Of a DNA stretch of 64,000 bases, positions 10,301-18,254 are shown one piece after another. This DNA comes from Heliomicrobium gestii (GTDB lineage: Bacteria; Bacillota; Desulfitobacteriia; Heliobacteriales; Heliobacteriaceae): NCBI RefSeq assembly GCF_009877435.1, contig NZ_WXEX01000003.1:62001-126000 (forward strand), given 5' to 3'. Below the pieces are notes generated by a model, which did no database searches, was not told where the DNA came from, and worked only from the letters and a program-made list of their open reading frames with translations. Numbering within the stretch: position 1 is the stretch's first letter; every line of letters starts with the position of its first letter. A program made the translations under genes and the position numbers.

Positions 10301-10879
10301 GGACGGGAGCGGGGAGAGGCGGCGCGGGACGCCGGTTTTTTCGACTACCTGATCAAGCCGGTAAAAGGAGCGAAATTCGCCGCCTCTCTGGCGAAGGCAG
10401 TGATGCCAGAAGATCAGCAGAGGGACAAGGAAAACTGGCAAGGGCAGCAACCGGAACCGATCGCGGCGGAGATTGGCGACCCATCGTCGTCGCATAAGGG
10501 AGAAATCCTGGTCGTCGAGGACAACCGGTCGAACCAGAAGTTGGCCCTGCTTCTGTTGAAACGGCTGGGTTATCAGGGCCATTCTGTGTCCACGGGACGG
10601 GAGGCCCTTGCGGCTGTGGCGGACCGTCCCTATTCGCTGGTGCTGATGGATTGCCAGATGCCGGACATGGATGGATATGGGGCGACTGAAGCCATCCGGC
10701 GCCGGGAGAAGGAGAGCGGAGGCCACCTGCCCATCATCGCCATGACAGCCAACGCCATGAAAGGAGACCGGGAACGTTGTCTCGCAGCCGGCATGGATGA
10801 CTATCTGACCAAGCCGATCCGTCCCGACAAACTCCGTGAAATATTGGAACAATGGCTGTCTTTTTCGAATAACTCCTGA
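7394..10879 (+). CDS. Hybrid sensor histidine kinase (7-TM, extracytoplasmic sensor, GAF, HisKA, HATPase, two REC)
   Basis: A 1161-aa phosphorelay kinase. Residues 1-265 hold about seven hydrophobic helices; 270-425 form an extracytoplasmic sensor-like segment closed by a further membrane helix (about 427-447); 470-625 is a GAF-type domain; His654 in SHEIRTP is the autophosphorylation site; the ATPase domain runs to about 865. A first receiver (about 880-1000) has lost the acidic pocket (AEGGTG in place of the usual acidic pair) but keeps VIVDD and IKP. The second (about 1037-1155) is canonical (VVEDN, Asp1086, TKP). The preceding Hpt gene fits a His-Asp-His-Asp relay. The signal is unknown. 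Confidence 0.9.
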   Translation: MISFLSREQDYILFSYGLGLIMLVSVAGNLRQSENRQFSWGYFGLYGFSLGLSTWLDLIAWDFGDTTPLAAGRLLLSLTAFISLVLFVKSGLSQQKGSTRTTPVDFLSAILVITAFVMAGMSAGMAGLTVIARYGLMFLVWLAAAWALGRCAREEERQRARALFGVAGFLLLQALLAFIALVVFFTGNRPSLPSLIAVIGIPIAALQLLPAMGAVSFLGWYAWLVHGRERRPFMTTGKYGWWRPLAALYLLLLSGWFATEMIGDVGEGHARENLLKRAKTAAAAIDGNMVARLSATESDLDNPEYRSLRERVIAMRGANEDARFVYLLGKNEEGLFFFLDSEPESSEDYSPPGERYATVSPQLQESFDTGEAFVEGPLQDDWGTWVTGHAVIRDHTTDKVVAVFGMDVSDRQWRMTIAGYRMVSIIATLALFGVVEIFFKALWSTRRAAEKLREHAVLVQGVAEGSQRLLTVSDYNQAIQSALASLGQAAGADRVYIFEHHIHPQLGDWAISQRFEWTRDAVSPQIDNPELQNFSYSAHGFLNWRDALVAGQPISGSRRTYSAAEERVFIPQGVQSFLVVPIVAGGDCWGFIGFDDCGRERNWTAYDKTLLAAMAAGIGGFIERKGAEDELARARDQALEASRLKSEFVANMSHEIRTPMNAIIGMNELLLETDLDLQQRDFAEIVHQSAEGLLRIINDILDFSKIEAGKMTLDEAAFHLADTVESIADILAAGARKKELALSLFVDPAIPAVLHGDEGRLRQVLLNLGGNAVKFTERGGVTILITPVDGSSHVLRFDVIDTGIGLSPVARQRLFQPFTQADGSTTRKYGGTGLGLSISRRIVEGMGGEIGVESEYGRGAQFWFTLPFAAEAEPAQAPAVIREKRLLIIAEGGTGVTLTRYGQAWGLHCHCVGNEDEAVRRLREASEAQAPFDFVIVDDALPHQRFLETALRYREGDRRSAFILLIEIDGRERGEAARDAGFFDYLIKPVKGAKFAASLAKAVMPEDQQRDKENWQGQQPEPIAAEIGDPSSSHKGEILVVEDNRSNQKLALLLLKRLGYQGHSVSTGREALAAVADRPYSLVLMDCQMPDMDGYGATEAIRRREKESGGHLPIIAMTANAMKGDRERCLAAGMDDYLTKPIRPDKLREILEQWLSFSNNS

Positions 10880-10908
10880 AAAAAGATGGATTAACCTGAT
10901 AATGGAAG

Positions 10909-10957
10909 AAACCTGTCGTTTTCAGTTGCATTTCACCGAAAATGACAGGTTTTTTTA
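10909..10957 (+). terminator. Terminator after the hybrid kinase
   Basis: A 15-bp stem (AAACCTGTCGTTTTC with GAAAATGACAGGTTT, one wobble) and T-run. The rest of the 10880-11200 gap holds only the kor promoter and leader. Confidence 0.85.
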
Positions 10958-11078
10958 TCTGAAGCGACAAAAGGCGAACCTTATCTTTGATAAATTTGCT
11001 GTAGGCTAAACCCTTGGAACGTTTTTTTCTTTTAAGCAATCATTGGGAGAAGCGAGAAAATATATAGTTTCACTTAAA

Positions 11079-11108
11079 TTGACAGTCGATCATGCCTTCG
11101 TCTACAAT
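11079..11108 (+). promoter_or_regulatory. Sigma-A promoter of the kor operon
   Basis: TTGACA and TACAAT are separated by 18 bases, about 95 bases upstream of the first ATG. It is the best housekeeping promoter match in the window. Confidence 0.7.
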
Positions 11109-11200
11109 GAGTATACGAGGCAGGATTAAAAATTCTGAATTGTCTAGGAAAACTTTTCAAAAACAATATTTTGCTCTGATATGAATTATGAGGTGATGGA

Positions 11201-11416
11201 ATGTCATCGGCCGTCGAACAGCCGCCTATTCAGATCAATCTTGCCTGGTGCAAGGGCTGCGGAATCTGTTACACCCTTTGTCCCACGAAAGTCCTCGGCG
11301 CGGATGAGTTGGGGAAAGTCACGCTCACGCAACCGAAGAAGTGCACGAAATGCAAGATTTGCGAAAATCATTGTCCTGATTTCGCTATTTCTGTCTCAGG
11401 GGGGAAGAAAAGTTGA
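11201..11416 (+). CDS. korD: 2-oxoglutarate:ferredoxin oxidoreductase, ferredoxin-like delta subunit
   Basis: A 71-aa protein with two complete 4Fe-4S motifs, CKGCGICYTLCP and CTKCKICENHCP, which passes electrons from the TPP-bound subunits to external ferredoxin. It is first in a four-gene operon (D-A-B-C) and overlaps korA by 4 bases, which implies coupled translation. GAGGTGATG lies just before the ATG. The family also serves other 2-oxoacids, but the gene order and partner sequences favour 2-oxoglutarate. Confidence 0.9.
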   Translation: MSSAVEQPPIQINLAWCKGCGICYTLCPTKVLGADELGKVTLTQPKKCTKCKICENHCPDFAISVSGGKKS

Positions 11417-12558
11417 CCACTGCACCCAACAAGGCCCGCCTGATGCAGGGCAACCAAGCTTGCGCCGAAGGCGCCATCTATGCCGGCCTCCGGTTCTACG
11501 CCGGTTATCCCATCACCCCGTCCACGGAAATTGCGGAAGTATTGGCCGAACGGCTCCCCCAGGTGGGTGGTCGTTTCATCCAGATGGAAGATGAGATCGC
11601 CAGTATGGCCGCCATCATCGGCGCTTCCTTGACAGGGACGAAAGCGATGACGGCGACCTCGGGTCCTGGTTTCTCGCTTAAGCAGGAAAACCTGGGCTAC
11701 GGCATTCTCGCGGAAGTTCCCTGTGTCGTCGTCAACGTGCAACGTCTCGGCCCCTCTACCGGTGGACCGACAGCGCCGGCTCAGGGAGACGTGATGCAGG
11801 CGCGCTGGGGAACCCATGGCGACCATCCCGTCATCGCCCTCTGCCCCAACTCGGTGCAGGAGTGTTTTGACCTCACTGTGACGGCCTTCAACCTATCCGA
11901 ACGGTTCCGCATCCCCGTTCTCTTCATGCTGGATGAGGTCATCGGTCACATGCGCGAGCGGATGGCCATTCCGGACCCTGGCGAATTGGAAGTGAGCGAG
12001 CGGAAAAGGACTGCCCTTCCTCCCGACGAGTATGTGGCCTACGCGCCTGTTGATGATACACTGGTTCCGCCTATGGCGAACTTTGGCGAGGGATACCGGT
12101 TCCATGTGACTGGCCTGCTGCATGACGAGACAGGGTTCCCTTCCAACAGTTCATCTGTTGTCGGACCTCATCTGGATCGCTTGCACCGCAAGGTGGAACG
12201 CGGTCTCGATGAGATCGTCATGGTGGAAGAGATCGAGACAGACGACGCTGATGTCGTCATCGTCGCTTACGGCTGTGTGTCCCGTTCGGCCGCCCACGTT
12301 GTGCGCGAAGCGCGCGCCCAAGGGTTGCGCGTCGGCCTGTTGCGCCTGATCACCCTCTGGCCCTTCCCGGTCGATGCCGTTCGACGTGTCGCCGAAGGCG
12401 CCCGGGCCATCATCGTGGCGGAAATGAACCTTGGCCAGGTGCTCGATGTGGTCAAGAGCGCCGTCGAAGGGCAGGTCCCCGTCTATGGCGTCTGCCGTGC
12501 CGACGGAGAAATGATCGCTCCCGACACCATCCGGGAGAAGGTCGAGGAGGTACTATAA
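11413..12558 (+). CDS. korA: 2-oxoglutarate:ferredoxin oxidoreductase subunit alpha
   Basis: Alpha subunit (381 aa) of the enzyme that links 2-oxoglutarate, CoA and ferredoxin with succinyl-CoA and CO2; with reduced ferredoxin it can run as reductive carboxylation. The N-terminus has the pyrimidine-binding fold (LMQGNQACAEGAIYAGLRF, GYPITPSTE) and the SGPGFSLKQE block; the C-terminal transketolase-like domain includes VVIVAYGCVSRSA. Start is TTG at 11413 inside the korD stop. The next gene begins immediately after the stop codon. Substrate choice (2-oxoglutarate or another 2-oxoacid) is inferred. Confidence 0.9.
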   Translation: MTTAPNKARLMQGNQACAEGAIYAGLRFYAGYPITPSTEIAEVLAERLPQVGGRFIQMEDEIASMAAIIGASLTGTKAMTATSGPGFSLKQENLGYGILAEVPCVVVNVQRLGPSTGGPTAPAQGDVMQARWGTHGDHPVIALCPNSVQECFDLTVTAFNLSERFRIPVLFMLDEVIGHMRERMAIPDPGELEVSERKRTALPPDEYVAYAPVDDTLVPPMANFGEGYRFHVTGLLHDETGFPSNSSSVVGPHLDRLHRKVERGLDEIVMVEEIETDDADVVIVAYGCVSRSAAHVVREARAQGLRVGLLRLITLWPFPVDAVRRVAEGARAIIVAEMNLGQVLDVVKSAVEGQVPVYGVCRADGEMIAPDTIREKVEEVL

Positions 12559-13386
12559 GTGTTTGCCGAAATCGAACAGTATTTCCGCACGAACCGGCTC
12601 CCCCATATCTGGTGTCCCGGTTGCTCCAACGGCATTATCGTCAAGTCGATCGTGGAGGCCATTCAGAAGGCTGGCCTCGATCAAGACAAAACGGTCATCG
12701 TTTCCGGCATCGGCTGCTCCTCCCGGGCGACGGGCTACTTAAACTTCGATACCCTGCACACCACCCATGGCCGGGCGATTGCCTTTGCCACCGGCGTCAA
12801 AGTGGCCAACCCGGAACTGAACGTCTTCGTCATCACCGGTGACGGCGACTGCACCTCCATCGGAGGCAACCACTTCATCCATGCGGCCCGGCGGAACATT
12901 GACCTCAATGTGATCCTCTTCAATAACAACATCTATGGCATGACCGGCGGACAGTACTCGCCGATGAGCCCTACAGGGGCAAAGGGAACCACCGCTCCGT
13001 ATGGTAATATCGAGCGTCCCTTCGATATCTGCAACCTGGCCATCGGCGCCGGCGCCACTTATGTGGCCCGAGGCAACTCCTTCCACACGCACCAGTTGAC
13101 CGACATCATCCACGCCGGCATCGCCAACAAAGGGTTTTCCTTTGTGGAGGCTCTGGCTGCCTGCCCCATCTACTATGGCCGCAAAAACAAGCAGGGCAGC
13201 GCCGCCGACATGCTCAAATGGCAAAAGGACCATTGCTTGTCCAAAGAGGCCGCTGACCGGCTGCCTCTGGAAAAAAAGGAAGGCAAAATCCTTACTGGCG
13301 TCCTCCACAACGTATCGGCTCCGGAGTATACGGAGCAGTACGATAAAATCATTTCGAGATTCAAGGAGGCCAACAGCAATGCGTGA
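12559..13386 (+). CDS. korB: 2-oxoglutarate:ferredoxin oxidoreductase subunit beta (TPP-binding)
   Basis: The 275-aa subunit that binds thiamine diphosphate. CPGCSNG at residues 19-25 contributes cluster-ligating cysteines, and GDGD at 94-97 followed by NN about 25 residues later is the TPP/Mg motif. GTG start directly after korA TAA, with GAGGAGG in the korA tail as ribosome site. Its 3' end overlaps korC by 8 bases. The length is typical for the short beta subunits of the four-subunit type. Confidence 0.92.
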   Translation: MFAEIEQYFRTNRLPHIWCPGCSNGIIVKSIVEAIQKAGLDQDKTVIVSGIGCSSRATGYLNFDTLHTTHGRAIAFATGVKVANPELNVFVITGDGDCTSIGGNHFIHAARRNIDLNVILFNNNIYGMTGGQYSPMSPTGAKGTTAPYGNIERPFDICNLAIGAGATYVARGNSFHTHQLTDIIHAGIANKGFSFVEALAACPIYYGRKNKQGSAADMLKWQKDHCLSKEAADRLPLEKKEGKILTGVLHNVSAPEYTEQYDKIISRFKEANSNA

Positions 13387-13930
13387 TAGTTGGGAAATCC
13401 GACTGGGCGGCACCGGCGGTCAAGGTCTGATCACCGGGGGGATCATCCTGGCCGAAGCGGCCATCCTCGATGGGAAGAATGCTGTTCAATCCCAGAGTTA
13501 TGGTCCCGAGTCCCGTGGCGGTTCCTCCAAAGCCGAGGTCATCATTTCTGGCGACCGGATTGACTACATGAAAGTCAAAGATGCTGACCTGCTGCTGGCC
13601 ATGAGTCCGGAAGCGGCCAAGAAGTATATCGATGAGGTCAAGGAAGAAGGCATCGTCATCCTTGACAGCACCTATATCAAAAACTGCGAGCCAGCCAAGG
13701 GGAAAGTTTACCCTGTCGACATCAGCCGTCTGGCCCGCCAGGAAGTGGGCCGTGAAGTGGTCGCCAATATCGTTGCCCTGGCCGTCATCGTCGGCTTGAC
13801 TGGCGTCGTTTCCCGGGAAGCGCTGGAAAAAGCCGTTCTTTCCCGTATCCCCAAGGGGACCGAGGAGATGAACCTGAAGGCCATCGCCGTCGGTTTCCGG
13901 GCGATTGAAGAGGCGTTGAACGCCGCCTAA
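13379..13930 (+). CDS. korC: 2-oxoglutarate:ferredoxin oxidoreductase subunit gamma
   Basis: A 183-aa gamma subunit. GGTGGQGLITGG at the N-terminus is the glycine-rich family signature, and SQSYGPESRGGSSKAEV follows, both conserved in KorC/PorC. The frame is open far upstream inside korB, but AAGGAGG stands 6 bases before the ATG at 13379, and that start gives the family's usual length. It ends the operon at a strong terminator. Confidence 0.92.
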   Translation: MRDSWEIRLGGTGGQGLITGGIILAEAAILDGKNAVQSQSYGPESRGGSSKAEVIISGDRIDYMKVKDADLLLAMSPEAAKKYIDEVKEEGIVILDSTYIKNCEPAKGKVYPVDISRLARQEVGREVVANIVALAVIVGLTGVVSREALEKAVLSRIPKGTEEMNLKAIAVGFRAIEEALNAA

Positions 13931-13993
13931 GTCAAAAACACCGTAAATCCTTTTTTCTCGTGGTCACTCTCGACCCGAGTGGATCAACTAGAG

Positions 13994-14036
13994 AAGCCCT
14001 GTCACGACTCCGATTAAGGCGTGACAGGGCTTTTTT
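13994..14036 (+). terminator. Terminator of the kor operon
   Basis: Perfect 13-bp stem (AAGCCCTGTCACG / CGTGACAGGGCTT) and a six-T run. Confidence 0.92.
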
Positions 14037-14042
14037 GCGCAC

Positions 14043-14088
14043 AAGAAAGCCGCTTTGGCCTTCGACTGCTGTCATTGGCCAAAGCGGC
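14043..14088 (-). terminator. Terminator of the small minus-strand membrane-protein gene
   Basis: Perfect 12-bp stem, GCCGCTTTGGCC (14049-14060) with GGCCAAAGCGGC (14077-14088), followed on the minus strand by TTTCTTGT. It is placed back-to-back with the kor terminator. Confidence 0.75.
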
Positions 14089-14095
14089 AGGAGGG

Positions 14096-14248
14096 CTACC
14101 GGCGCCGGATCGCCTCGCGGATATCGACGACGGCGTCGGTGATGGTCCGCAGTTCCCGAATAAACCAGGCAACCAGGCCGATATAGGCCACTATCGCCAA
14201 ATGAGCCACATTGGCGTGCATCCTCCGGAAGCCTGAACAGTGGTGCAT
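14096..14248 (-). CDS. Small hypothetical membrane protein (50 aa)
   Basis: A gene of 50 codons with GGGAGGTGA 5 bases before its ATG and its own downstream terminator. The protein has one membrane helix (about residues 14-31, LAIVAYIGLVAWFI in the core), then an amphipathic, charged tail (RELRTITDAVVDIREAIRRR). An internal ATG at codon 10 could give a shorter form. The N-terminus contains HHC. I recognise no family; the layout resembles small membrane-associated regulators or spore proteins, but nothing proves this. Confidence 0.6.
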   Translation of the reverse strand: MHHCSGFRRMHANVAHLAIVAYIGLVAWFIRELRTITDAVVDIREAIRRR

Positions 14249-14369
14249 GCGGTCACCTCCCAGCGTTAGCTTACCCCCGGGAGGTCAAATTATTGAGAGA
14301 TCTGTAGAAGTCAAACAATGGTTCCATCGGAGCCGGATCGGAAAAAGGCATGCCGGTGAAATGAAGAAA

Positions 14370-15806
14370 TCAATAGGGGCAGTAATAAATCGTGTTGTAC
14401 CCGTCGACAGCCACCAACCGCAGGGGCGTCGTCGATGTCCACACCTTTTGCCGGGTCATCTGGTCGAAATCAAAGAGGTACAGCTCGTATTTCGACGCAT
14501 CGGCCGTTGACGTCCCTTCCGATTTGGCGTCGATCATGTAGAAGAGCTTGCTGTCTCGATTCCAGGCGTAGGTGAAGCGGGTGTCGATGGGCAGGTTATG
14601 GAGTTTTACCCGTCGCCAGCCGAAGAAGGAGGTGATCTCTCGGTTGGCCGCGATCAGGTCATAGCTGTTGGAAACCTTGGCTCCCGCTTCAGCAGGAACA
14701 GGCCCTTCTTTGGACCCTGTCGATACAGCGCCTGCCGCTGGCTGATACTGGCGAAGGATGATCAGTCGCTCGTTGGGCGAAGCGCAGAGGAAACGGTTGG
14801 ATTCGGCGCTGTCAAAGCCGGTAAGCCAGCGGATGCTGCTATCGGAGTGCGGCCGGATCTCACCGACATGGTGACGGCCTGTATCGATGCCATTGGCCGT
14901 AACTTCCGTTTCCATAATGATCGTCGAGGGGTATTTGAGCCAGGCCATCGGCGCAACAGCTTTGCCGAGGTCGGTCATCTTCAGCAGTTCCCTTGTCTCC
15001 GGGGCGTAGCGATAGATCTCACACCGCTCCGGTGAGGAGTATTGGCTGAAAATGAGATAGCTGCTGTCCGGCGACCAGCGGGGGGAGCGGAGGTCGGCGC
15101 CCATGCTGACTGGGGTGCGGTTGTTGGTCTTGACCTCATAGATGAAAAGGGGATTGTCGAGGGCGATGTAATTGTCGTCAGGCGACCAGATGGGCAGGTT
15201 GGGGCGCTTGTCCGACTGGTGAATGTTCTTGACCTCGCCGTCGTTGACGCGGGCCAGGCTGACCGTGTAGGTGAGGGCGCCCCCGTCTTTCGGGTGAGTG
15301 ATCGTTCCAAAGGTCACCATGTTGTCATCGGGGCTCCAGGCGATGGCGGGGAAGAACTCTGTCCCGTCGTCATCGGTCAACCGGTGCAACCGGATCGACT
15401 GTTTCGTTTTCATGTTGACGATAAAGAGACTGTTGCGCGTGGTGAAGGCCATGCGCTCTTTTTTGTTGCTGAAAGTGATGCTGGACCATTGGATCTCGTC
15501 CTTAGCGGCGGCATCGGTCGTTTTTTTCTCCGGCGTCGGCTTTGAGTCACCGAGGCCGGGCGTGCGAACCGTGTAAGAAGCGAGCGCCTGGTCACAGACC
15601 TCGCGCAGGTCGACAAGATGGTAGCCGGCGGGGGGAACGTCCACTGGCGGAAGGGTCTTCGCTTCGACCCACTGGGTGTCCGGCCCGGGAACGATGCTAT
15701 CGGCCGTCGTCAAGGGGAAGCGCTTGTTCGTGGCGAGGTTATAGGCAGCAAGGGCAACGATGAGCAGGGCGGCAAGCAAGGGGATTCCGGGCTTAAGGCG
15801 TTTCAT
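14370..15806 (-). CDS. Secreted or membrane-anchored beta-propeller (TolB/PD40-like) protein
   Basis: A 478-aa protein with an N-terminal membrane anchor or signal (PGIPLLAALLIVALAAY) followed by repeated propeller blades: AWSPDDNMVTFG, IWSPDDNYIAL, RWSPDSSYLIFS and AWNRDSKLFYM are the typical WSPDG-like PD40 signatures. Such domains usually bind partner proteins or ligands outside the membrane; no catalytic residue is evident. The start is at 15806 because AGGAGG is 6 bases upstream; an in-frame codon at 15833 has no ribosome site. It appears to be monocistronic. I see no terminator in 14249-14369. Confidence 0.75.
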   Translation of the reverse strand: MKRLKPGIPLLAALLIVALAAYNLATNKRFPLTTADSIVPGPDTQWVEAKTLPPVDVPPAGYHLVDLREVCDQALASYTVRTPGLGDSKPTPEKKTTDAAAKDEIQWSSITFSNKKERMAFTTRNSLFIVNMKTKQSIRLHRLTDDDGTEFFPAIAWSPDDNMVTFGTITHPKDGGALTYTVSLARVNDGEVKNIHQSDKRPNLPIWSPDDNYIALDNPLFIYEVKTNNRTPVSMGADLRSPRWSPDSSYLIFSQYSSPERCEIYRYAPETRELLKMTDLGKAVAPMAWLKYPSTIIMETEVTANGIDTGRHHVGEIRPHSDSSIRWLTGFDSAESNRFLCASPNERLIILRQYQPAAGAVSTGSKEGPVPAEAGAKVSNSYDLIAANREITSFFGWRRVKLHNLPIDTRFTYAWNRDSKLFYMIDAKSEGTSTADASKYELYLFDFDQMTRQKVWTSTTPLRLVAVDGYNTIYYCPY

Positions 15807-15915
15807 GGAAGACCTCCTGGTGGTGATGGCCACATTTTAGATTCTGTCTGGACTAGACCTGAATTAGACAAAAGCTATCGAATTCCTGCCGATTAAAGCG
15901 AAACTTGTGGCGCTT

Positions 15916-15945
15916 GTCCTGTTTCCTCCCCTTTGATCATAGGGT
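15916..15945 (+). promoter_or_regulatory. Weak candidate sigma-E-like promoter before the TIGR04086-like gene
   Basis: GTCCTGTT, 14 bases, then CATAGGGT. It has the same spacing and similar boxes as the stronger candidate before spoIVFA (55143-55172). Matches to the consensus are partial. Confidence 0.3.
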
Positions 15946-16025
15946 GTAGAAGGAAATAGGCGAAAGGGAACGGCGATGAAGGGGGAGCTTTCGCGAGTGA
16001 AACAGAACAAGAGAGGAGTGGCGTA

Positions 16026-16421
16026 ATGGCTTCTATCTGGCACTGGAAGCCGATCCGATATGGTTTGCTCCGTGCGGCGGCAGTCCTGATCGTCGGGATG
16101 ATGATCACCGGTATCCTCGTCTGGCGGTTGTCGGGTCCCGTATACTTTTTCAGTCCCTGGATAATGTTTCTGCTCGGGGCGGCGGCTCTCGCCGGAGGTT
16201 ATCGGGCGGCCCGCCTGGCCAAGAGGCGCGGGGGGCTGCAGGGACTTTCTGTTGGGGCGTTGCTGGCGCTGTTCTGTATGTTTTTTTGGTCTGTAACAGG
16301 GAGCTATTCGCTCGTGACGGCTGGTCTCGACGCCCTTTCTTTAATGGCCCTGGGCGGCGTAGGCGGCATGCTGGGCGCCTTTTCAATCGAGAGAGGACGG
16401 ACGATCCGAGCCGGCCGGTGA
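16026..16421 (+). CDS. Four-helix membrane protein, TIGR04086-like
   Basis: A 131-aa integral membrane protein with four predicted helices (about residues 15-35, 42-60, 72-92 and 97-120). Size, topology and the glycine-rich third and fourth helices (SVGALLALFCMFFW, LGGVGGMLGAF) fit the TIGR04086 group of Clostridia and Bacilli, whose function is not established. GAGGAG precedes the ATG. It lies 82 bases upstream of the TerC gene in the same direction, so they may be co-transcribed. Confidence 0.65.
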   Translation: MASIWHWKPIRYGLLRAAAVLIVGMMITGILVWRLSGPVYFFSPWIMFLLGAAALAGGYRAARLAKRRGGLQGLSVGALLALFCMFFWSVTGSYSLVTAGLDALSLMALGGVGGMLGAFSIERGRTIRAGR

Positions 16422-16503
16422 CGGAATAACCCCATATATGTCCGCGCAATCTAGTTCTGGAAGCCTGACCGGCAGAACAGAATTAAACGAGACGGAGGCG
16501 CGC

Positions 16504-17178
16504 ATGGACTGGGGAATGATTGCGGGTATCCTCAATATCATTGTCATCAATCTTGTCTTGAGCGGCGATAACGCGGTCGTCATCGCGATGGCCAGCAAAG
16601 GCTTGCCGGAGGAGTACAGAAAAAAAGCGATCTTTTGGGGGGCTGCCCTGGCGGTCGTCTTGAGGATTCTCCTTACCTTTCTAGTGGCTTTGTTGCTGCG
16701 CGTCCCTTTGATCCAGTTGGTTGGCGGACTGTTGCTAGCCTGGATTGCCCTTAAGCTGTTGTACCCGGAGAAAGAGACGAAAAACATGGAGGAGGCCACT
16801 GATGACTTCAAAAAAGTGCTGTTTACGATTCTCGGCGCTGATCTCCTGATGAGTCTCGACAATGTCCTCGCTGTGGCCGGAGCGTCACAAGGAAACTTCT
16901 ATCTGCTCGTCTTCGGGTTGTTATTGAGTATCCCCATTGTTTTGGTTGGGAGCACCTTTTTATCGAATCTGCTCTCACGGTATGCTTGGCTTGTCTATGT
17001 CGGTTCCGGGATACTGGCTTGGACAGCAGGGAAGATGATTGTTGAAGACAAAAGCGTGGGACCCTTTCTGGAACACTTGCCCATATCGGAGTATCTTGTT
17101 CCCTTGGCGATAACGGCGATAGTCATCTTGGTCGGTAAATGGATCCGGGACAGGGCATTGGCTGCCGAAGGGAGTTGA
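16504..17178 (+). CDS. TerC-family membrane protein (YjbE/YkoY type)
   Basis: A 224-aa membrane protein of the TerC family, implicated in metal (Mn2+) export or metal loading of secreted enzymes in Bacillus; the role here is inferred. About seven helices are visible. The two family-signature acidic segments are present: VLSGDNAVVIAMA near residue 20 and LMSLDNVLAVAGAS near residue 115, with the charged residues within membrane helices. The ATG at 16504 has ACGGAGG upstream; the frame extends further but without a ribosome site. Confidence 0.85.
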   Translation: MDWGMIAGILNIIVINLVLSGDNAVVIAMASKGLPEEYRKKAIFWGAALAVVLRILLTFLVALLLRVPLIQLVGGLLLAWIALKLLYPEKETKNMEEATDDFKKVLFTILGADLLMSLDNVLAVAGASQGNFYLLVFGLLLSIPIVLVGSTFLSNLLSRYAWLVYVGSGILAWTAGKMIVEDKSVGPFLEHLPISEYLVPLAITAIVILVGKWIRDRALAAEGS

Positions 17179-17180
17179 AA

Positions 17181-17251
17181 GAAAAAAAGACACGAACGGT
17201 TGAAAGGCTGCTTTCAGAACAAGCAGCCTTTCCGTATGCCTCCATCGTGTC
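17181..17251 (-). terminator. Long hairpin terminator between terC and ldh (mainly minus strand)
   Basis: Core stem GAAAGGCTGCTT / AAGCAGCCTTTC (12 bp, perfect) extended by an outer GACACGA / TCGTGTC pairing. On the minus strand it runs into TTTTTTTC, ending the ldh transcript, and it may block terC read-through as well. Confidence 0.85.
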
Positions 17252-17270
17252 TCGATAAACGGTCTAATAA

Positions 17271-18200
17271 TCAAAATCCAAGTCCGGACAGCACCTTGCG
17301 CAATTCCTTTGCGCTGTGCCGCAGCAACCCTTCTTCCTCGTCACTCAGGGGCAGGTCAAGGATCCGTTCCCGGCCGCCGGCGTGGACGAGGCTCGGCAGG
17401 CTGAGGCAGACGTCGTCGATCCCATAGTGACCGTCGATGAGGCTCGAGATCGTCAGCACCGAGTGTTCGTCGCGCAGGATGGCCTCGCAGATGCGCCGGA
17501 CGGCAAGGGCGATGGCGTAGTAGGTGGCGCCTTTGCGTTCAATGATGTGATAGGCCGCTGTTTTCGTCTCTTCAAACAATGCTTGACGGTCCAGGGGCGC
17601 TTTGCCGAAGAATTCGATGTGATCCAGGTCGGCGCCGGCGATGTTGGCCAGGCTCCAGAGGGGCACCTCTGTGTCGCCGTGTTCGCCGGCGATGTAGGCG
17701 TGCACATTGCGCACATCGACACCAAAATGGCGGCTCAAGGTATAGCGGAGACGGGAACTGTCCAGGACGGTGCCGGAACCGATCACCTGCCGGTGTGGCA
17801 GGCCGCTGACTTGGAGGGCCACATAGGTCAGGATGTCGACCGGGTTGGCCACCATCAACAGGATGGCGTCAGGGCAGTGCTTCATCAATTCAGGGATGGC
17901 CTGTTTGAGGATGGCTGCGTTTTTACTCGCCAGATCCAACCGCGTTTCTCCCGGCTTCTGATTGGCGCCGGCGGTGAAGATGACGATGCGCGAGCCCTTG
18001 CAGTCGCTGTAGTCGCCCGAAACCACCTCAACGGGGCTCACAAAGGACACGCCGTGGTTTAAGTCCATGGCTTCCCCTTCAGCCTTCTTCCGGTTGATGT
18101 CCACCAGGACCAGTTCGGAAACCGTCGAGGCGCTGAGCAGACCGAAAGCGGTGGCTGCGCCCACATTGCCGGTGCCGATGATAGAGACGCGAACATCCAT
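17271..18200 (-). CDS. ldh: L-lactate dehydrogenase
   Basis: Reduces pyruvate to L-lactate with NADH, regenerating NAD+ in fermentation. 309 aa. The nucleotide-binding loop GTGNVGAAT is at the N-terminus, GSGTVLDSSRLR mid-protein, and the catalytic GEHGDTE has His174. The lactate-type loop GANQKPGETR carries the glutamine expected for pyruvate specificity rather than the arginine of malate dehydrogenases. GAGGTGA precedes the ATG. It is last in a minus-strand group after panE (54-base gap) and ends at a strong hairpin. Rex, encoded at 29.1 kb, is a typical repressor of ldh, but no clear Rex site is seen here. Confidence 0.92.
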   Translation of the reverse strand: MDVRVSIIGTGNVGAATAFGLLSASTVSELVLVDINRKKAEGEAMDLNHGVSFVSPVEVVSGDYSDCKGSRIVIFTAGANQKPGETRLDLASKNAAILKQAIPELMKHCPDAILLMVANPVDILTYVALQVSGLPHRQVIGSGTVLDSSRLRYTLSRHFGVDVRNVHAYIAGEHGDTEVPLWSLANIAGADLDHIEFFGKAPLDRQALFEETKTAAYHIIERKGATYYAIALAVRRICEAILRDEHSVLTISSLIDGHYGIDDVCLSLPSLVHAGGRERILDLPLSDEEEGLLRHSAKELRKVLSGLGF

Positions 18201-18254
18201 GGCAAAAGTTCACCTCGCCCTTAGTATGTCCGGTTCCGGCTTTCGCCCGACCAC

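Noticed and set aside
9764-10852. 362-codon frame antisense to the hybrid kinase
   Set aside because: Shadow frame without motifs or ribosome site opposite well-defined ATPase and receiver domains.
18201-18254. Rex operator in front of ldh
   Set aside because: No TTGTGAA/TTCACAA-like inverted repeat is present in the short gap; a site upstream of the rhodanese gene was not found either.
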